64,000 nucleotides of DNA from Nitrobacteraceae bacterium AZCC 2146 (GTDB taxonomy: Bacteria > Pseudomonadota > Alphaproteobacteria > Rhizobiales > Xanthobacteraceae). The stretch lies in the NCBI GenBank assembly GCA_036924855.1, contig JBAGRP010000001.1, positions 1,984,001 to 2,048,000 on the forward strand, given 5' to 3'. Under the pieces are notes generated by a model. The model made no database searches and was not told the DNA's origin. It saw nothing but the letters and a program-made list of their open reading frames with translations. Below, piece by piece: positions 36,338 to 45,607 of the stretch. A program made the translations under genes and the position numbers. Each line of letters opens with the position of its first letter. The first letter of the stretch is position 1.

Positions 36338-37942
36338 TCAGCCGCGCCGCGCTTCAGCCAGTGCCTGCGGGGTATCGATGTCGAGGAAGGCACCGTGGCC
36401 TTCGACCGGCACCTCGGCCACCGCCTCGCCATGCTTCGTGATCAGATGCCGGGCGCCGATGTCGCCGTCCAGCGTCATCAACTCGCCGAAGAAGCGCCGC
36501 GACCACAGCACCGGGTTGCCGCGGCGACCGTCGCTGACCGGCACCACGATCAGGCTGCCACGGTCCGGCGCAAAAGCCTCGATCAACCGGTCGATCAGAC
36601 GGGTGTCGATCAGCGGCATGTCGCCGAGACAGACCACCGCGCCGTCGGCATCGGCGGGCACCGCCGCAATGCCTGATTTCACCGAACCGGCAAGCCCCTC
36701 GGCGAAATCAGGATTGTGCACGAACTTCACCTTCAGGCCCGCCAACGCCTTCTCGACCTCGGCGGCCTGATGACCCGTCACCACCGTCACGCTGGTGGCC
36801 TTCGAGGCCACCGCCTGTTCGGCGACGATCCGCACCAGCGTCTTGCCGTTCAGTTCGGCCAGGAGCTTGTTCGGCCCGCCCATCCGGGTCGAACGGCCTG
36901 CGGCGAGGATAATCGCCGCGACATTACGATTGCCGTCGGTGCCCAGAGGCACGCGCGGCTGCGGCCGGGTGACGATTTCCATCAGCAGGCCACCGACGCC
37001 CATGCCTGTGAGGTCGGCGCGGGTCACCTTGAGGCCGGCAAGCAGCCGCATCAGCACCCAGTCAAAACCGTTTTCCACCGGCGAACGTGCGCAGCCGGGC
37101 GCGCCCAATACCGGGACGCCGCCGGCATTGCCGATCAGCAAGAGATTGCCGGGATCGACCGGCATGCCGAAATGTTCGATGGCGCCGCCGACCTGCTCGA
37201 TCGCCGCCGGGATCACATCGCGCCGATCGGCAATCGCCGAGGCGCCGAACACGATCACCAGCTCCGCGCCGAGACCGAGCAATTCCTTGATCGATGCCGC
37301 CAGCGCCGTCTCATCATGCGCCACACGGCGTTCGGCAATGATCTCGGCGCCGGCCGGCGCGAGACGTTCCGCAGTGACGCGCAAAGTCTTCTCGATCACC
37401 TTCGGCGCAAGGCCCGGCAGCAGCGTCGAGACGATGCCAACGCGCTTGATGCCATAGGGCGCAATCCGCATCGCGCCGCCGGTCGCAGCGGCCACCGCGG
37501 CATCACGCAGCTTGCCGGCAACGCCGAACGGAATCAATTTCACGGTGGCGATCATCTCGCCTTCGACCACCGGCTTGTAGGCCGCCAGCGTCGCAAAGGT
37601 GATCGCTTCATCGACGGCATTGATGCGATCGACGATGGTGCGATCCACCACGAGCACGCCGGGATGCGCGGCAAACAGGTTGGCGCGGCCGGTGAAGGCG
37701 CGCTCGACGTTGACGCCCTCGCCTGCCACCGCCTGCGCGATGCTGGCCGCGGCGACATCTTCCGAGACGTCGCCATCCTCGAGACGCACGACCACGATCT
37801 CCTTGACGTCAGCGCGGGTGAGCGCCTCGACTTCATCGGGACCGATGGTGGTGCCCTTCTTGAGAACGAGCGTGCCCTGGCGCAGCGTATGGACGGTGAC
37901 GCCGCCCAGTGCATCCGCCGGACTGGCGGGACCGAATTTCAT
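36338..37942 (-). CDS. Molybdopterin-binding domain fused to MobA-like nucleotidyltransferase
   Basis: The 534-residue fusion has two parts. Residues 1-335 resemble a MoeA/MogA-type molybdopterin-binding region (HTLRQGTLVLKKGTTIGPDE; GAELVIVFGASAIADRRDVI). Residues 340-534 are a MobA/MocA-type nucleotidyltransferase (NVAAIILAAGRSTRMGGPNK, CLGDMPLIDTRLIDRL). Such fusions are expected to insert Mo and attach the nucleotide (CMP for xanthine-oxidase-family enzymes) to molybdopterin. It is the last gene of the leftward cox cluster. Its start overlaps the upstream XdhC stop in ATGA. Confidence 0.88.
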   Translation of the reverse strand: MKFGPASPADALGGVTVHTLRQGTLVLKKGTTIGPDEVEALTRADVKEIVVVRLEDGDVSEDVAAASIAQAVAGEGVNVERAFTGRANLFAAHPGVLVVDRTIVDRINAVDEAITFATLAAYKPVVEGEMIATVKLIPFGVAGKLRDAAVAAATGGAMRIAPYGIKRVGIVSTLLPGLAPKVIEKTLRVTAERLAPAGAEIIAERRVAHDETALAASIKELLGLGAELVIVFGASAIADRRDVIPAAIEQVGGAIEHFGMPVDPGNLLLIGNAGGVPVLGAPGCARSPVENGFDWVLMRLLAGLKVTRADLTGMGVGGLLMEIVTRPQPRVPLGTDGNRNVAAIILAAGRSTRMGGPNKLLAELNGKTLVRIVAEQAVASKATSVTVVTGHQAAEVEKALAGLKVKFVHNPDFAEGLAGSVKSGIAAVPADADGAVVCLGDMPLIDTRLIDRLIEAFAPDRGSLIVVPVSDGRRGNPVLWSRRFFGELMTLDGDIGARHLITKHGEAVAEVPVEGHGAFLDIDTPQALAEARRG

Positions 37943-38631
37943 GCGGCACTCGCTTTGGGAAGTCGCAGCTCGGCGGTGATCTGCGCCATGATCGACACCG
38001 CGATCTCCGAAGGCGACACGGCGCCGATGTTGAGCCCGATCGGCGCATGGATCTTCGCGATATCCGCGTCGGTGGCGCCCTGCGCCTTCAGGCGGTCGCC
38101 GCGCTTGGCGTGGGTTTTCCGCGAGCCCAGCGCGCCGATATAGAAGCAGTCGCGCTCGAAGGCGTGCAGTAGCGCGGGATCGTCGATCTTCGGGTCATGC
38201 GTCACCGCAACGAAGGCGGTGTAATGATCGACATTGAGCGGCGGCAGCGCCACGTCGGGCCATTCCGCGACCAGCGACACATCGGGGAAGCGCTCAGCGC
38301 TGGCAAAGGCGGTGCGCGGATCGACCACCGTGACGTCGTAGTCCAGCGCGCGTGCCAGCGGCGCCAAGGCCTGGCTGATGTGGACGGCGCCGATGATGAC
38401 GAGACGCGCGGTCGGCGCGTAGACGTTGAGAAACAGCTTCTTGCCGTCGGCCTCGATCATCGCGCTCTTGCCCATGCGCAACTGCTTGTCGAGTTCGGCG
38501 CGCAGCGGATCCGTGGCGAAGTCGGCGGCCTTGACCAGCCGCTGCTCGCCATTGGCGACGTCGGTGATTACTATCACCGGGCGGCGCGCGGCACGCTCGA
38601 TGTTGACTTGCGTCAGGGTCTCAAGCTTCAC
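37939..38631 (-). CDS. XdhC C-terminal (Rossmann) domain protein
   Basis: The 230-residue protein has a Rossmann-like segment (RLVIIGAVHISQALAPLARA), ALGSRKTHAKRGDRL and the C-terminal PIGLNIGAVSPSEIAVSIMA, the second half of XdhC-family chaperones. These load sulfurated molybdenum cofactor into xanthine-dehydrogenase-type enzymes. The start is a GTG overlapping the previous gene's stop (GTGA). The typical single-polypeptide XdhC is here split into two genes. Confidence 0.87.
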   Translation of the reverse strand: MKLETLTQVNIERAARRPVIVITDVANGEQRLVKAADFATDPLRAELDKQLRMGKSAMIEADGKKLFLNVYAPTARLVIIGAVHISQALAPLARALDYDVTVVDPRTAFASAERFPDVSLVAEWPDVALPPLNVDHYTAFVAVTHDPKIDDPALLHAFERDCFYIGALGSRKTHAKRGDRLKAQGATDADIAKIHAPIGLNIGAVSPSEIAVSIMAQITAELRLPKASAA

Positions 38632-38957
38632 GACTGCCCGACTTTCTCGACGAACACGCGGATGGTACCGCCGCAGGACAGGCCCACGTTCCACGCGGTC
38701 TCGTCGGCGACGCCGAATTCCAGCATCTTTGGCGCGCCTGACGCGATCACGTCGAGCGCTTCGGTCACGACCGCGCCTTCGACGCAGCCGCCGGACACCG
38801 ACCCCAGGAACGTGCCGTCGTCATTGATGACGAGGCTCGAGCCGGCCGGCCGCGGCGCCGAGCCCCAGGTCTCGACCACGGTGGCCAGCGCAACGCCGTG
38901 ACCGGCCTTTTGCCAGTCCTCAGCCGCTTTCAGAATATCTTCATCGCGATTGAGCAT
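38628..38957 (-). CDS. XdhC/CoxI N-terminal domain protein
   Basis: The 109-residue protein has LATVVETWGSAPRPAGSSLV and GSVSGGCVEGAVV, then VGLSCGGTIRVFVE, the N-terminal XdhC-CoxI domain with its two conserved Cys. It is expected to work with the C-terminal-domain protein encoded next, with four bases of overlap. A ribosome-binding site aaagagg supports the ATG at 38957. Confidence 0.9.
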   Translation of the reverse strand: MLNRDEDILKAAEDWQKAGHGVALATVVETWGSAPRPAGSSLVINDDGTFLGSVSGGCVEGAVVTEALDVIASGAPKMLEFGVADETAWNVGLSCGGTIRVFVEKVGQS

Positions 38958-38984
38958 GGGAGCCTCTTTCAAACTGCAAATCTT

Positions 38985-40187
38985 CTAAGCGGCAGGCCGG
39001 ATCAGGCTGCGGTGGTGGGCGGGGGGCACCGCGGACAGCGCCTTGATCAGCCCCTCGATCGAACTCAAATTATGTACCGGACGGAATTCGTCAACGTGCG
39101 GCAGCATCATTTTGATGCCCTGCGCCTTGGCCTCGAAGCCATCGAAGCGCAGCAGCGGGTTCAGCCAGATCAGCCGCCGGCAGGACCGGTGCAGCCGGTC
39201 CATCTCGAAGGTCAGTCTGGCGTCGGCCTCGCGCTCCAGCCCGTCGGAGATCAGCAGCACGATGGCGCCCTGGCCGAGCACGCGGCGGCCCCACAGCTTG
39301 TTGAAGGTGTGCAGCGACGCCGAGATCCTTGTGCCACCGGCCCAGTCCTCCACCGACGACGAGCAGCTCGCCAGCGCCTCGTCGGGGTCGCGTGCCCGCA
39401 GCGCCCGCGTCACATTGGTCAGGCGGGTGCCGAACAGGAACACCGAGACCCGCTTGCGGGCGTCGGTGATGGCGTGGAGGAAGTGCAGGAACAGGCGGGT
39501 ATATTCGCTCATCGAGCCAGAGATATCGAGCAGCGCCACGATCGGCGCCGGCTTGTCGATCAGGCCGAGGCGGCGGATATCGATAATGTCGCCGCCGGTG
39601 CGCAGGCTGCCGCGCAGGGTACGGCGCAGATCGAGCTTGAGCCCGCGCTTGTCCGGCTGGGTACGGCGCGTGCGCAATTCGGCTTGCGGCAAACTCATGG
39701 CAGCTATGGCGCGGGTGACCTGCGCGATCTCCGCCGCGCTCATCTGCGCGAAGTCTTTCTTCTGCAGCACCTCGCGATCGGAGACCGAGAGCTTGATTTC
39801 CTGCTCCTCAGGCTTCTCCTGCGCCTCGCTCATGGCGGGCCTGGCCATGGCTTCCTGGACGCGGCGCGAGGCCGGCGGCGGCTTGCGCTTGGCTTGATCC
39901 GGCAACGGCACGGAATCCAGCAGATGCTTCCACTCCTCGGCAGCGCGGAAGAACAGGTCGAAGGCCTGCGCGAATACCAGCGCGTGCTCGTGGCGCTTGA
40001 CGAAGATCGCTTCCAGCGTGGTGAAGACGTCGGCACGCTTGCCGATGTCGATGACCTGCAAAGCGTTGAGCGCATCGATCACCGCGCCCGGCCCGACCGG
40101 AAGCCCGGCGGCGCGCAGCGCGCGGGCAAAACCGATGACATTGTCGGCGATCAGGCCGGTCGGTGGGTTCAGATGATCGATCGTCAT
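38985..40187 (-). CDS. coxE: CoxE-like VWA-domain protein
   Basis: The 400-residue protein has a C-terminal von Willebrand A domain with an intact MIDAS start (ALLDISGSMSEY) and the CoxE-type N-terminal part (VIGFARALRAAGLPVGPGAV). With the MoxR ATPase CoxD it forms a pair known to assist maturation of the Mo/Cu site of CO dehydrogenase-type enzymes. The ATG at 40187 is chosen; the ATG at 40208 sits inside a type B repeat. It lies between CoxD and XdhC genes in one leftward cluster. Confidence 0.9.
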   Translation of the reverse strand: MTIDHLNPPTGLIADNVIGFARALRAAGLPVGPGAVIDALNALQVIDIGKRADVFTTLEAIFVKRHEHALVFAQAFDLFFRAAEEWKHLLDSVPLPDQAKRKPPPASRRVQEAMARPAMSEAQEKPEEQEIKLSVSDREVLQKKDFAQMSAAEIAQVTRAIAAMSLPQAELRTRRTQPDKRGLKLDLRRTLRGSLRTGGDIIDIRRLGLIDKPAPIVALLDISGSMSEYTRLFLHFLHAITDARKRVSVFLFGTRLTNVTRALRARDPDEALASCSSSVEDWAGGTRISASLHTFNKLWGRRVLGQGAIVLLISDGLEREADARLTFEMDRLHRSCRRLIWLNPLLRFDGFEAKAQGIKMMLPHVDEFRPVHNLSSIEGLIKALSAVPPAHHRSLIRPAA

Positions 40188-40202
40188 GTGGCTATCCACG
40201 TT

Positions 40203-40325
40203 CGTCATTCCGGGGCGTGCGCAGCGTCAGCTGCGCGCGAACCCGGAATCCCGAGATGGCTGAACATCTCCGGATTCCGGGCCTGCGCCATCCGGCTTCG
40301 CCGTCTGCCGCATCCCGGAATGACA
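40203..40325. repeat. Type B palindromic repeat between coxD and coxE
   Basis: It opens cgtcattccggggcgtgcg and closes gcatcccggaatgaca. The complete copy fills the gap between coxD and coxE inside the operon. Confidence 0.9.
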
Positions 40326-40330
40326 GTGCT

Positions 40331-41242
40331 CTAACTGTCGCTCGTCGCTTCCTTGAGGACTTTCTGCAGATTGTCGCCCTGCATCCGCGCGATGTCGTCC
40401 TGATACTTCAGCAGTGCGCCGAGGGTATCGCCGACCACCTGCGGCGTCAGCGAGCGGGCGTCGAGTTCGGTCAGCGCGGTGGCCCAGTCGATGGTCTCGG
40501 CGACGCCCGGCGACTTGTAGAAGTCCTGGTCGCGCAGCGCCTGCACGAAGGACACCACCTGCTGCGACAGTTTTGCGGAGATGCCGGGGACGCGCGATTT
40601 CACGATCGCGAGTTCGCGCTCCGCGGAAGGATAATCGACCCAGTGATACAGACAGCGGCGCTTCAGCGCGTCGTGGATTTCACGGGTGCGGTTCGAGGTG
40701 ACGATGACGATCGGCGGCGCCGGCGCCTTCACGGTGCCGAGCTCGGGGATCGTGACCTGAAAGTCGCTGAGGATTTCCAGCAGATAGGCCTCAAAAGCCT
40801 CGTCGGCGCGGTCGAGTTCGTCGATCAGCAGCACCGGCGCGCCGGCGACGTCGGGCTCCAGCGCCTGCAGCAGCGGCCGTTTGATCAGGTAGCGCTCGGC
40901 GAAAATATCGCTGGAGAGTTGGTCGCGGTCGGTATCGCCGACTGCTTCCGCCAGACGAATCGCGATCATCTGCGACGCGCTGTTCCACTCATAGACGGCG
41001 GAAGCGACGTCGAGGCCTTCATAGCACTGCAGCCGGATCAGCTTGCGGCCCAGCGCCGCGGACAGCACCTTAGCGATCTCGGTCTTGCCGACGCCGGCCT
41101 CGCCTTCGAGAAACAACGGCCGGCCCATCTTGAGGGCCAGAAACACCACCGTCGCCAGCGAGCGCTCGGCGAGATAGCCGCGCGCGGTCAGCAATTCGAG
41201 CGTCGCATCGACGGAAGTGGGAAACGCCGATGTCGCAGTCAT
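40331..41242 (-). CDS. coxD: CoxD-like MoxR-family AAA ATPase
   Basis: The 303-residue AAA+ ATPase has Walker A GEAGVGKTEIAKVL near residues 41-54 and Walker B VLLIDELDRADEAFE. Sensor 1 is IVTSNRTREIHDA, and an arginine-rich sensor region (ALKRRCLYHWVDYP) follows. MoxR-type ATPases act as chaperones; CoxD is the one that works with CoxE on CO dehydrogenase maturation. It is 36 bases from the CoxM gene. Confidence 0.92.
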   Translation of the reverse strand: MTATSAFPTSVDATLELLTARGYLAERSLATVVFLALKMGRPLFLEGEAGVGKTEIAKVLSAALGRKLIRLQCYEGLDVASAVYEWNSASQMIAIRLAEAVGDTDRDQLSSDIFAERYLIKRPLLQALEPDVAGAPVLLIDELDRADEAFEAYLLEILSDFQVTIPELGTVKAPAPPIVIVTSNRTREIHDALKRRCLYHWVDYPSAERELAIVKSRVPGISAKLSQQVVSFVQALRDQDFYKSPGVAETIDWATALTELDARSLTPQVVGDTLGALLKYQDDIARMQGDNLQKVLKEATSDS

Positions 41243-41278
41243 GGGATAGCCAATCTGAGAATAGCCGGACCTGACAAA

Positions 41279-42085
41279 TCAGGTCCGGGTGTTGGCGGCT
41301 TCGACGGCGCGGCGCGCCAGCACGCCGATCAGATGCGCGCGATATTCTGCGCTGCCGTGCAGGTCGCTGTTGAGCCCTTCGGCGGGCACCGTGAGACCGT
41401 CCAGCGCCTTCGGCGAGAAGCGCTTCTTCAAGGCTTCCTCGAACGCCTCGACGCGGAACACGCCTTCGGAGCCAGCGCCAGTAACGGCGACCCGGACATC
41501 CGACGGACGCTTGGCGACGAACACCCCGACCAGCGCATAGCGCGAGGCCTGGTTGCGGAATTTGATGTAGGCGGCCTTCTTCGGCACAGGAAACGACACC
41601 TTGGTGATGATCTCGTCGGCTTCCAGCGCGGTGGTGAACAGGCCCTGGAAGAATTCTTCCGGCTTCAGCTTGCGCTTGTTGGTGACGATGGTCGCGCCGA
41701 GCGCGAACACCGCTGCCGGATAATCCGCAGTCGGATCGTTGTTGGCGAGCGAACCGCCGATGGTACCCTTGTGGCGCACCGCGGGATCGCCGATCAGCTC
41801 CGCCAGTTCGGCCAGCGCCGGGATCGCTTCGCCGACTATCGGCGACGACGCCACATCGGCGTGCTTGGCCAGCGCGCCGATCACCAGCGAGCGGCCTTTG
41901 ATCTCGATGCCATCGAGGCCTTCGACATGAGACAGATCGACGACATGCGGCGGGGCGGCGAGCCGCTGCTTCATCACCGGCACCAGCGTGTGGCCGCCGG
42001 CGATCAGCTTGGCGTCTTCATTCTTGATCAGCAGATTGGCGGCCTGCCGCACAGTCGCCGGACGATGATATTTGAATTCGTACAT
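41279..42085 (-). CDS. coxM: FAD-binding (medium) subunit of a xanthine-dehydrogenase-family enzyme
   Basis: The 268-residue protein begins MYEFKYHRPATVRQAANLLI. The FAD-binding motifs AGGHTLVPVM (residues 30-39) and TIGGSLANNDPTADYPAA match CoxM-type subunits. It passes electrons between the [2Fe-2S] subunit and an acceptor at the membrane. The gene follows coxS with only 65 bases between, although the large subunit coxL normally lies in this region. Confidence 0.93.
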   Translation of the reverse strand: MYEFKYHRPATVRQAANLLIKNEDAKLIAGGHTLVPVMKQRLAAPPHVVDLSHVEGLDGIEIKGRSLVIGALAKHADVASSPIVGEAIPALAELAELIGDPAVRHKGTIGGSLANNDPTADYPAAVFALGATIVTNKRKLKPEEFFQGLFTTALEADEIITKVSFPVPKKAAYIKFRNQASRYALVGVFVAKRPSDVRVAVTGAGSEGVFRVEAFEEALKKRFSPKALDGLTVPAEGLNSDLHGSAEYRAHLIGVLARRAVEAANTRT

Positions 42086-42089
42086 GAGT

Positions 42090-42124
42090 GATCCTCGGGA
42101 TCGTTTTGCGATCCCGGGGGGATC
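42090..42124. repeat. Hairpin in the coxS-coxM gap
   Basis: cgggatcg, loop ttttg, cgatcccg (perfect eight-base-pair stem at 42096-42116), flanked by gatcc and ggatc. It occupies much of the 65-base gap and has no T run. Confidence 0.6.
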
Positions 42125-42150
42125 GCCGTGCGCTGTTCTTGATTGCGTCG

Positions 42151-42636
42151 TTATGCGAGGTCGGAATTCGCCATCGCCTTGGCGCCGGCTGCGATCGACT
42201 GAACGATGTTCTGATAGCCGGTGCAGCGGCAGAGATTGCCTTCGAGCTCTTCGCGAATGACGTGGTCGCTGAGGTCGTGGCCCTTGCGATGCACCAGATC
42301 CACCGCGGTCATGATCATGCCGGGGGTACAGAAGCCGCATTGCAGGCCATGATGCTCGCGAAACGCTTCCTGCATCGGATGCAGCGGCGCACCGTCGGCG
42401 GCGAGACCCTCGATCGTCTTCACTTCGTGACCGTCAGCCATCACGGCGAGCGTGGTGCAGGACTTCACGGCCTTGCCGTCGAGATGCACAACGCAGGCGC
42501 CGCATTGCGAGGTGTCGCAACCGACATGGGTCCCGGTCAGCCGCAGATTCTCGCGCAGAAACTGCACCAGCAGGGTGCGCGGATCGATATTGCCGGTGAC
42601 AGGATTGCCGTTCACGATCAGGGAGATTTTGGCCAT
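42151..42636 (-). CDS. coxS: [2Fe-2S] small subunit of a xanthine-dehydrogenase-family enzyme
   Basis: The 161-residue protein has the plant-type cluster [16 protein letters not shown] with a further Cys (VKSCTTL), and the second cluster motifs [13 protein letters not shown] and [13 protein letters not shown]. These match the small subunit of CO dehydrogenase-type Mo hydroxylases. The ATG at 42636 precedes [10 protein letters not shown]. It is the first catalytic-subunit gene of a cluster that continues leftward for about 6 kb. The substrate is not proven to be CO. Confidence 0.94.
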   Translation of the reverse strand: MAKISLIVNGNPVTGNIDPRTLLVQFLRENLRLTGTHVGCDTSQCGACVVHLDGKAVKSCTTLAVMADGHEVKTIEGLAADGAPLHPMQEAFREHHGLQCGFCTPGMIMTAVDLVHRKGHDLSDHVIREELEGNLCRCTGYQNIVQSIAAGAKAMANSDLA

Positions 42637-42808
42637 ATGCACTCTCTTCATCCGCACCGCCATTGCGGGGCCGCGCGGTCATTAAAATCATTCCAAAGGC
42701 ATAATATGGCCCATCCCGGCAATGAGCAACCTCAAGTCGGGATGGCAGGGTATGTGTCTGGCAGCAGGCATCAACAAGACTTGATCAGACCAGCCAGCCT
42801 TGTTGCGT

Positions 42809-43255
42809 TCAGCCCTGAACCGCCTTGGCGAAATTCGAGAAGAATTCGTCGGCGAGCTTCTTGGCCGAACCGTTGATCAGACGCTGTCCGAGCTGGGCCA
42901 GCTTGCCTCCGATCTGCGCCTCGACATTATAGGTCAGCAGCGTGCCGCCATCCTTGTCCGTCAGCCCGACCACCGCGCCGCCCTTGGCGAAGCCGGCCAC
43001 GCCTCCCTCGCCTTCGCCGGAGATCTTGTAGCCATTTGGCGGATCGAGATCGCTGAGCGTGACCTTGCCCTTGAAGCGCGCCGACACCGGCCCGACCTTC
43101 ATCTTAGCGACCGCGCGGAAGCCGCCTTCGTCCGTTGCCTCAAGCTCTTCGCAGCCGGGGATGCAGGTCTTCAGCACCGCGGGATCGTTGAGTTTGGTCC
43201 ACACCACTTCGCGCGGCGCGGCAAGCTGGACTTCGCCGCTCATCGTCATGGCCAT
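42809..43255 (-). CDS. coxG: CoxG-like SRPBCC family protein
   Basis: The 148-residue SRPBCC/CoxG fold protein has MAMTMSGEVQLAAPREVVW, CIPGCEELEATDEGGF and VGPVSARFKGKVTLSDLDPP, then FAKGGAVVGL. CoxG is thought to anchor or assist CO dehydrogenase at the membrane. It lies 172 bases upstream of coxS on the same strand. The ATG at 43255 gives the conserved N-terminus. Confidence 0.9.
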   Translation of the reverse strand: MAMTMSGEVQLAAPREVVWTKLNDPAVLKTCIPGCEELEATDEGGFRAVAKMKVGPVSARFKGKVTLSDLDPPNGYKISGEGEGGVAGFAKGGAVVGLTDKDGGTLLTYNVEAQIGGKLAQLGQRLINGSAKKLADEFFSNFAKAVQG

Positions 43256-43434
43256 GGGAATGTCTCCTGGATTGTCGCCCGCCTCGAAATGGCGGCGGTG
43301 ATCCCAAGTAAAGCACGGACGGCGCAAAGGAAAGGGCAGCGCCCGGATGGATGCGATGCATATTCGCAGCGCAGCAGAACGAGCGGCCGGAAGGTATTGG
43401 CAGATACCGCCGGGAATGGTTAGGTCCGCGGCAC

Positions 43435-44790
43435 ATGAGCACATCCCTTTCCCCTCTGCTGGCCCCCCTGCTGTCGAGCGCCGCGATGCGCGCCGTCTGC
43501 GACGATGCCGCCTATCTGCAGCACATGCTGGACTTCGAAGCGGCGCTGGCCCGCGCCGAAGCGGCTGTGGGCGTGATTCCCGCAGCCGCCGTGGCAGCGA
43601 TCGAAGCGGCCTGCCGGGCGGAAAAGTTCGATCTGGCTGAGTTGGCTGAGGCTGCGACCCGGTCCGGCAACCTTGCCATTCCGCTGGTCAAAACGCTCAC
43701 CGCCCGTGTCGACAAGATCGACAAAGTCGCCGCGCGCTACGTGCACTGGGGCGCCACCAGCCAGGACGTGATCGACACCGCCACCATGCTGGGCCTGCGC
43801 GCTGCCATCGATGCGCTATTGCCTGATCTCGACCGCGCCATCGCCGGCTTCGCCAACCTCGCGCAGAAGCACCGCAACACCGCCGTGGTCGCCCGCACCT
43901 GGCTGCAGCACGCGCTGCCGATGCCGTTCGGGCTCAAGCTTGCCGAATATGCTTCGGCCCTGCACCGCTCCCGCCTTCGCCTGCAGCGGTTGCGCAGCGA
44001 AGGGCTGGCGCTGCAATTCGGCGGCGCCGCCGGCACGCTCGCCGCGCTCGGCGACAAGGGGCTCGTCGTCGCGGACCGGCTGGCGCAGGAGCTGAACCTG
44101 CCGCTGCCGGACGCGCCGTGGCACACCCATCGCGACCGGATCGCCGAAGTCGCTTCGGTGCTGGCGATTCTCGCCGGCACCTGCGGCAAGATCGCCCGCG
44201 ACGTGTCGCTGATGATGCAGACCGATGTGGCCGAAGCGTTCGAGCCATCAGGCGAAGGCCGCGGCGGCTCGTCCACCATGCCGCACAAGCGCAATCCGGT
44301 CGCCTCGGCCACCGCGCTCGCCGCCGCCACCATGGCGCCGAATCTGGCAGCAACGATCCTTGCCGCCCAGGTTCAGGATCATGAGCGCAGCGCCGGGCCG
44401 TGGCATGCGGAATGGCCGACCTTGCCGACGCTGCAGCTTGTCACCTCCGGCGCCCTCGCCGCCATTGTCGATATCGCCGAAGGCCTCGAAGTCGATGCGG
44501 CGCGCATGCGCCTCAATCTCGACGAGACCCACGGCCTGATCATGGCCGAAGCGGTGACGATGGCGCTGGCCGAAAAGCTCGGCAAGAGCGACGCCCATCA
44601 TCTGGTCGAGGCGGCCAGCAAGAAGGCTGTCGCCGACAAGCAGCACCTGCGCGACGTGCTGACCAAGGATCCGAAAATCACGGCGCAACTTGGCGCCGAC
44701 GCAATCGCAAAACTGTTCGAGCCGACGGCCTATCAGGGCGTTTCACAGGCCCTGATCGACCGCCTGCTCGCCTCACTCGTACGCAAATAA
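43435..44790 (+). CDS. pcaB: 3-Carboxy-cis,cis-muconate cycloisomerase
   Basis: The 451-residue member of the fumarase/aspartase superfamily has the signature GGSSTMPHKRNPVASA near residues 278-293, DVAEAFEPSGEGRG just before it, and VHWGATSQDVID near 101-112. It catalyses lactone formation from 3-carboxymuconate in the protocatechuate pathway. It is the first of three tightly spaced pca genes (B, D, C). pcaH and pcaG are not in the window. Confidence 0.95.
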   Translation: MSTSLSPLLAPLLSSAAMRAVCDDAAYLQHMLDFEAALARAEAAVGVIPAAAVAAIEAACRAEKFDLAELAEAATRSGNLAIPLVKTLTARVDKIDKVAARYVHWGATSQDVIDTATMLGLRAAIDALLPDLDRAIAGFANLAQKHRNTAVVARTWLQHALPMPFGLKLAEYASALHRSRLRLQRLRSEGLALQFGGAAGTLAALGDKGLVVADRLAQELNLPLPDAPWHTHRDRIAEVASVLAILAGTCGKIARDVSLMMQTDVAEAFEPSGEGRGGSSTMPHKRNPVASATALAAATMAPNLAATILAAQVQDHERSAGPWHAEWPTLPTLQLVTSGALAAIVDIAEGLEVDAARMRLNLDETHGLIMAEAVTMALAEKLGKSDAHHLVEAASKKAVADKQHLRDVLTKDPKITAQLGADAIAKLFEPTAYQGVSQALIDRLLASLVRK

Positions 44791-44810
44791 AAATCTCTGG
44801 AGAAGCTCTG

Positions 44811-45593
44811 ATGCCCATGATCGATGCCGACGGTTGCCTGCTCAACGTCTCCGTTGAAGGCCGCGACGGCGGCCCGACGTTGATGCTGTCGAATTCGCTG
44901 GGCTGCACCATGCAGATGTGGGAGCCGCAGATGGCGGCACTGACAAAGCTGTTTCGCGTGGTCCGCTACGATCGCCGCGGCCATGGCAAATCCGGTGCGC
45001 CAGGCGGCCCCACGACGATGGAGCGCTACGGCCGCGACGTGATCGCGATCCTCGACGATCTCAACATCGACAAGGTGCACTGGTGCGGCCTGTCGATGGG
45101 CGGCATGGTCGGCCAATGGCTCGGCGCCAACGCGCCGGAACGCTTCGACCGCATCATCCTGTCCAACACCAGCTGCTACTATCCGGACCCTACCAACTGG
45201 CACAACCGCATCAAGGCCGTCCGCGAAGGCGGCCTCGCCTCGGTGGCCGACGCCGTCATCGGTGGCTGGCTGACCGCGGATTTCCGCGAGCGCGAGCCCG
45301 AGATCACCGCCAACATGAAGGCGATGCTGATCGCCTCGCCGGTCGAGGGCTACATCGCCGCCTGCGAGGCGCTGAGCACGCTCGACCAGCGCGCGCTGCT
45401 GCCCAAGATCAAGAGCTCGACGCTGGTGATTGCCGGCCGCCAGGACATGTCAACGCCGCTCGCCGCCGGCGAATACATCCGCAGCCAGATCCCCGGCGCC
45501 AGCCTGACCATCCTCGACGCCGCGCACATCTCCAATGTCGAGCAGCCGCACGCTTTCACCGACGCTGTGGTCGGCTTCCTGACCCAGCGCTAA
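44811..45593 (+). CDS. pcaD: 3-Oxoadipate enol-lactonase
   Basis: The 260-residue alpha/beta hydrolase has the nucleophile elbow GLSMGGMVGQWLG (Ser in SMGG) near residues 90-102, RGHGKSGAP, DRRG, and a C-terminal His in AAHISNVEQP. It hydrolyses 3-oxoadipate enol-lactone. The gene begins 20 bases after pcaB, with a ctggagaag ribosome-binding site. Confidence 0.95.
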   Translation: MPMIDADGCLLNVSVEGRDGGPTLMLSNSLGCTMQMWEPQMAALTKLFRVVRYDRRGHGKSGAPGGPTTMERYGRDVIAILDDLNIDKVHWCGLSMGGMVGQWLGANAPERFDRIILSNTSCYYPDPTNWHNRIKAVREGGLASVADAVIGGWLTADFREREPEITANMKAMLIASPVEGYIAACEALSTLDQRALLPKIKSSTLVIAGRQDMSTPLAAGEYIRSQIPGASLTILDAAHISNVEQPHAFTDAVVGFLTQR

Positions 45594-45607
45594 AGCGGAG
45601 AGCCACC

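Noticed and set aside
40163..42091. Very long open frame (642 codons) on the plus strand opposite coxD and coxM
   Set aside because: The opposite strand encodes clear AAA-ATPase and FAD-binding proteins. The antisense protein is His/Arg-rich with no domain, as expected for a shadow in G+C-rich DNA.
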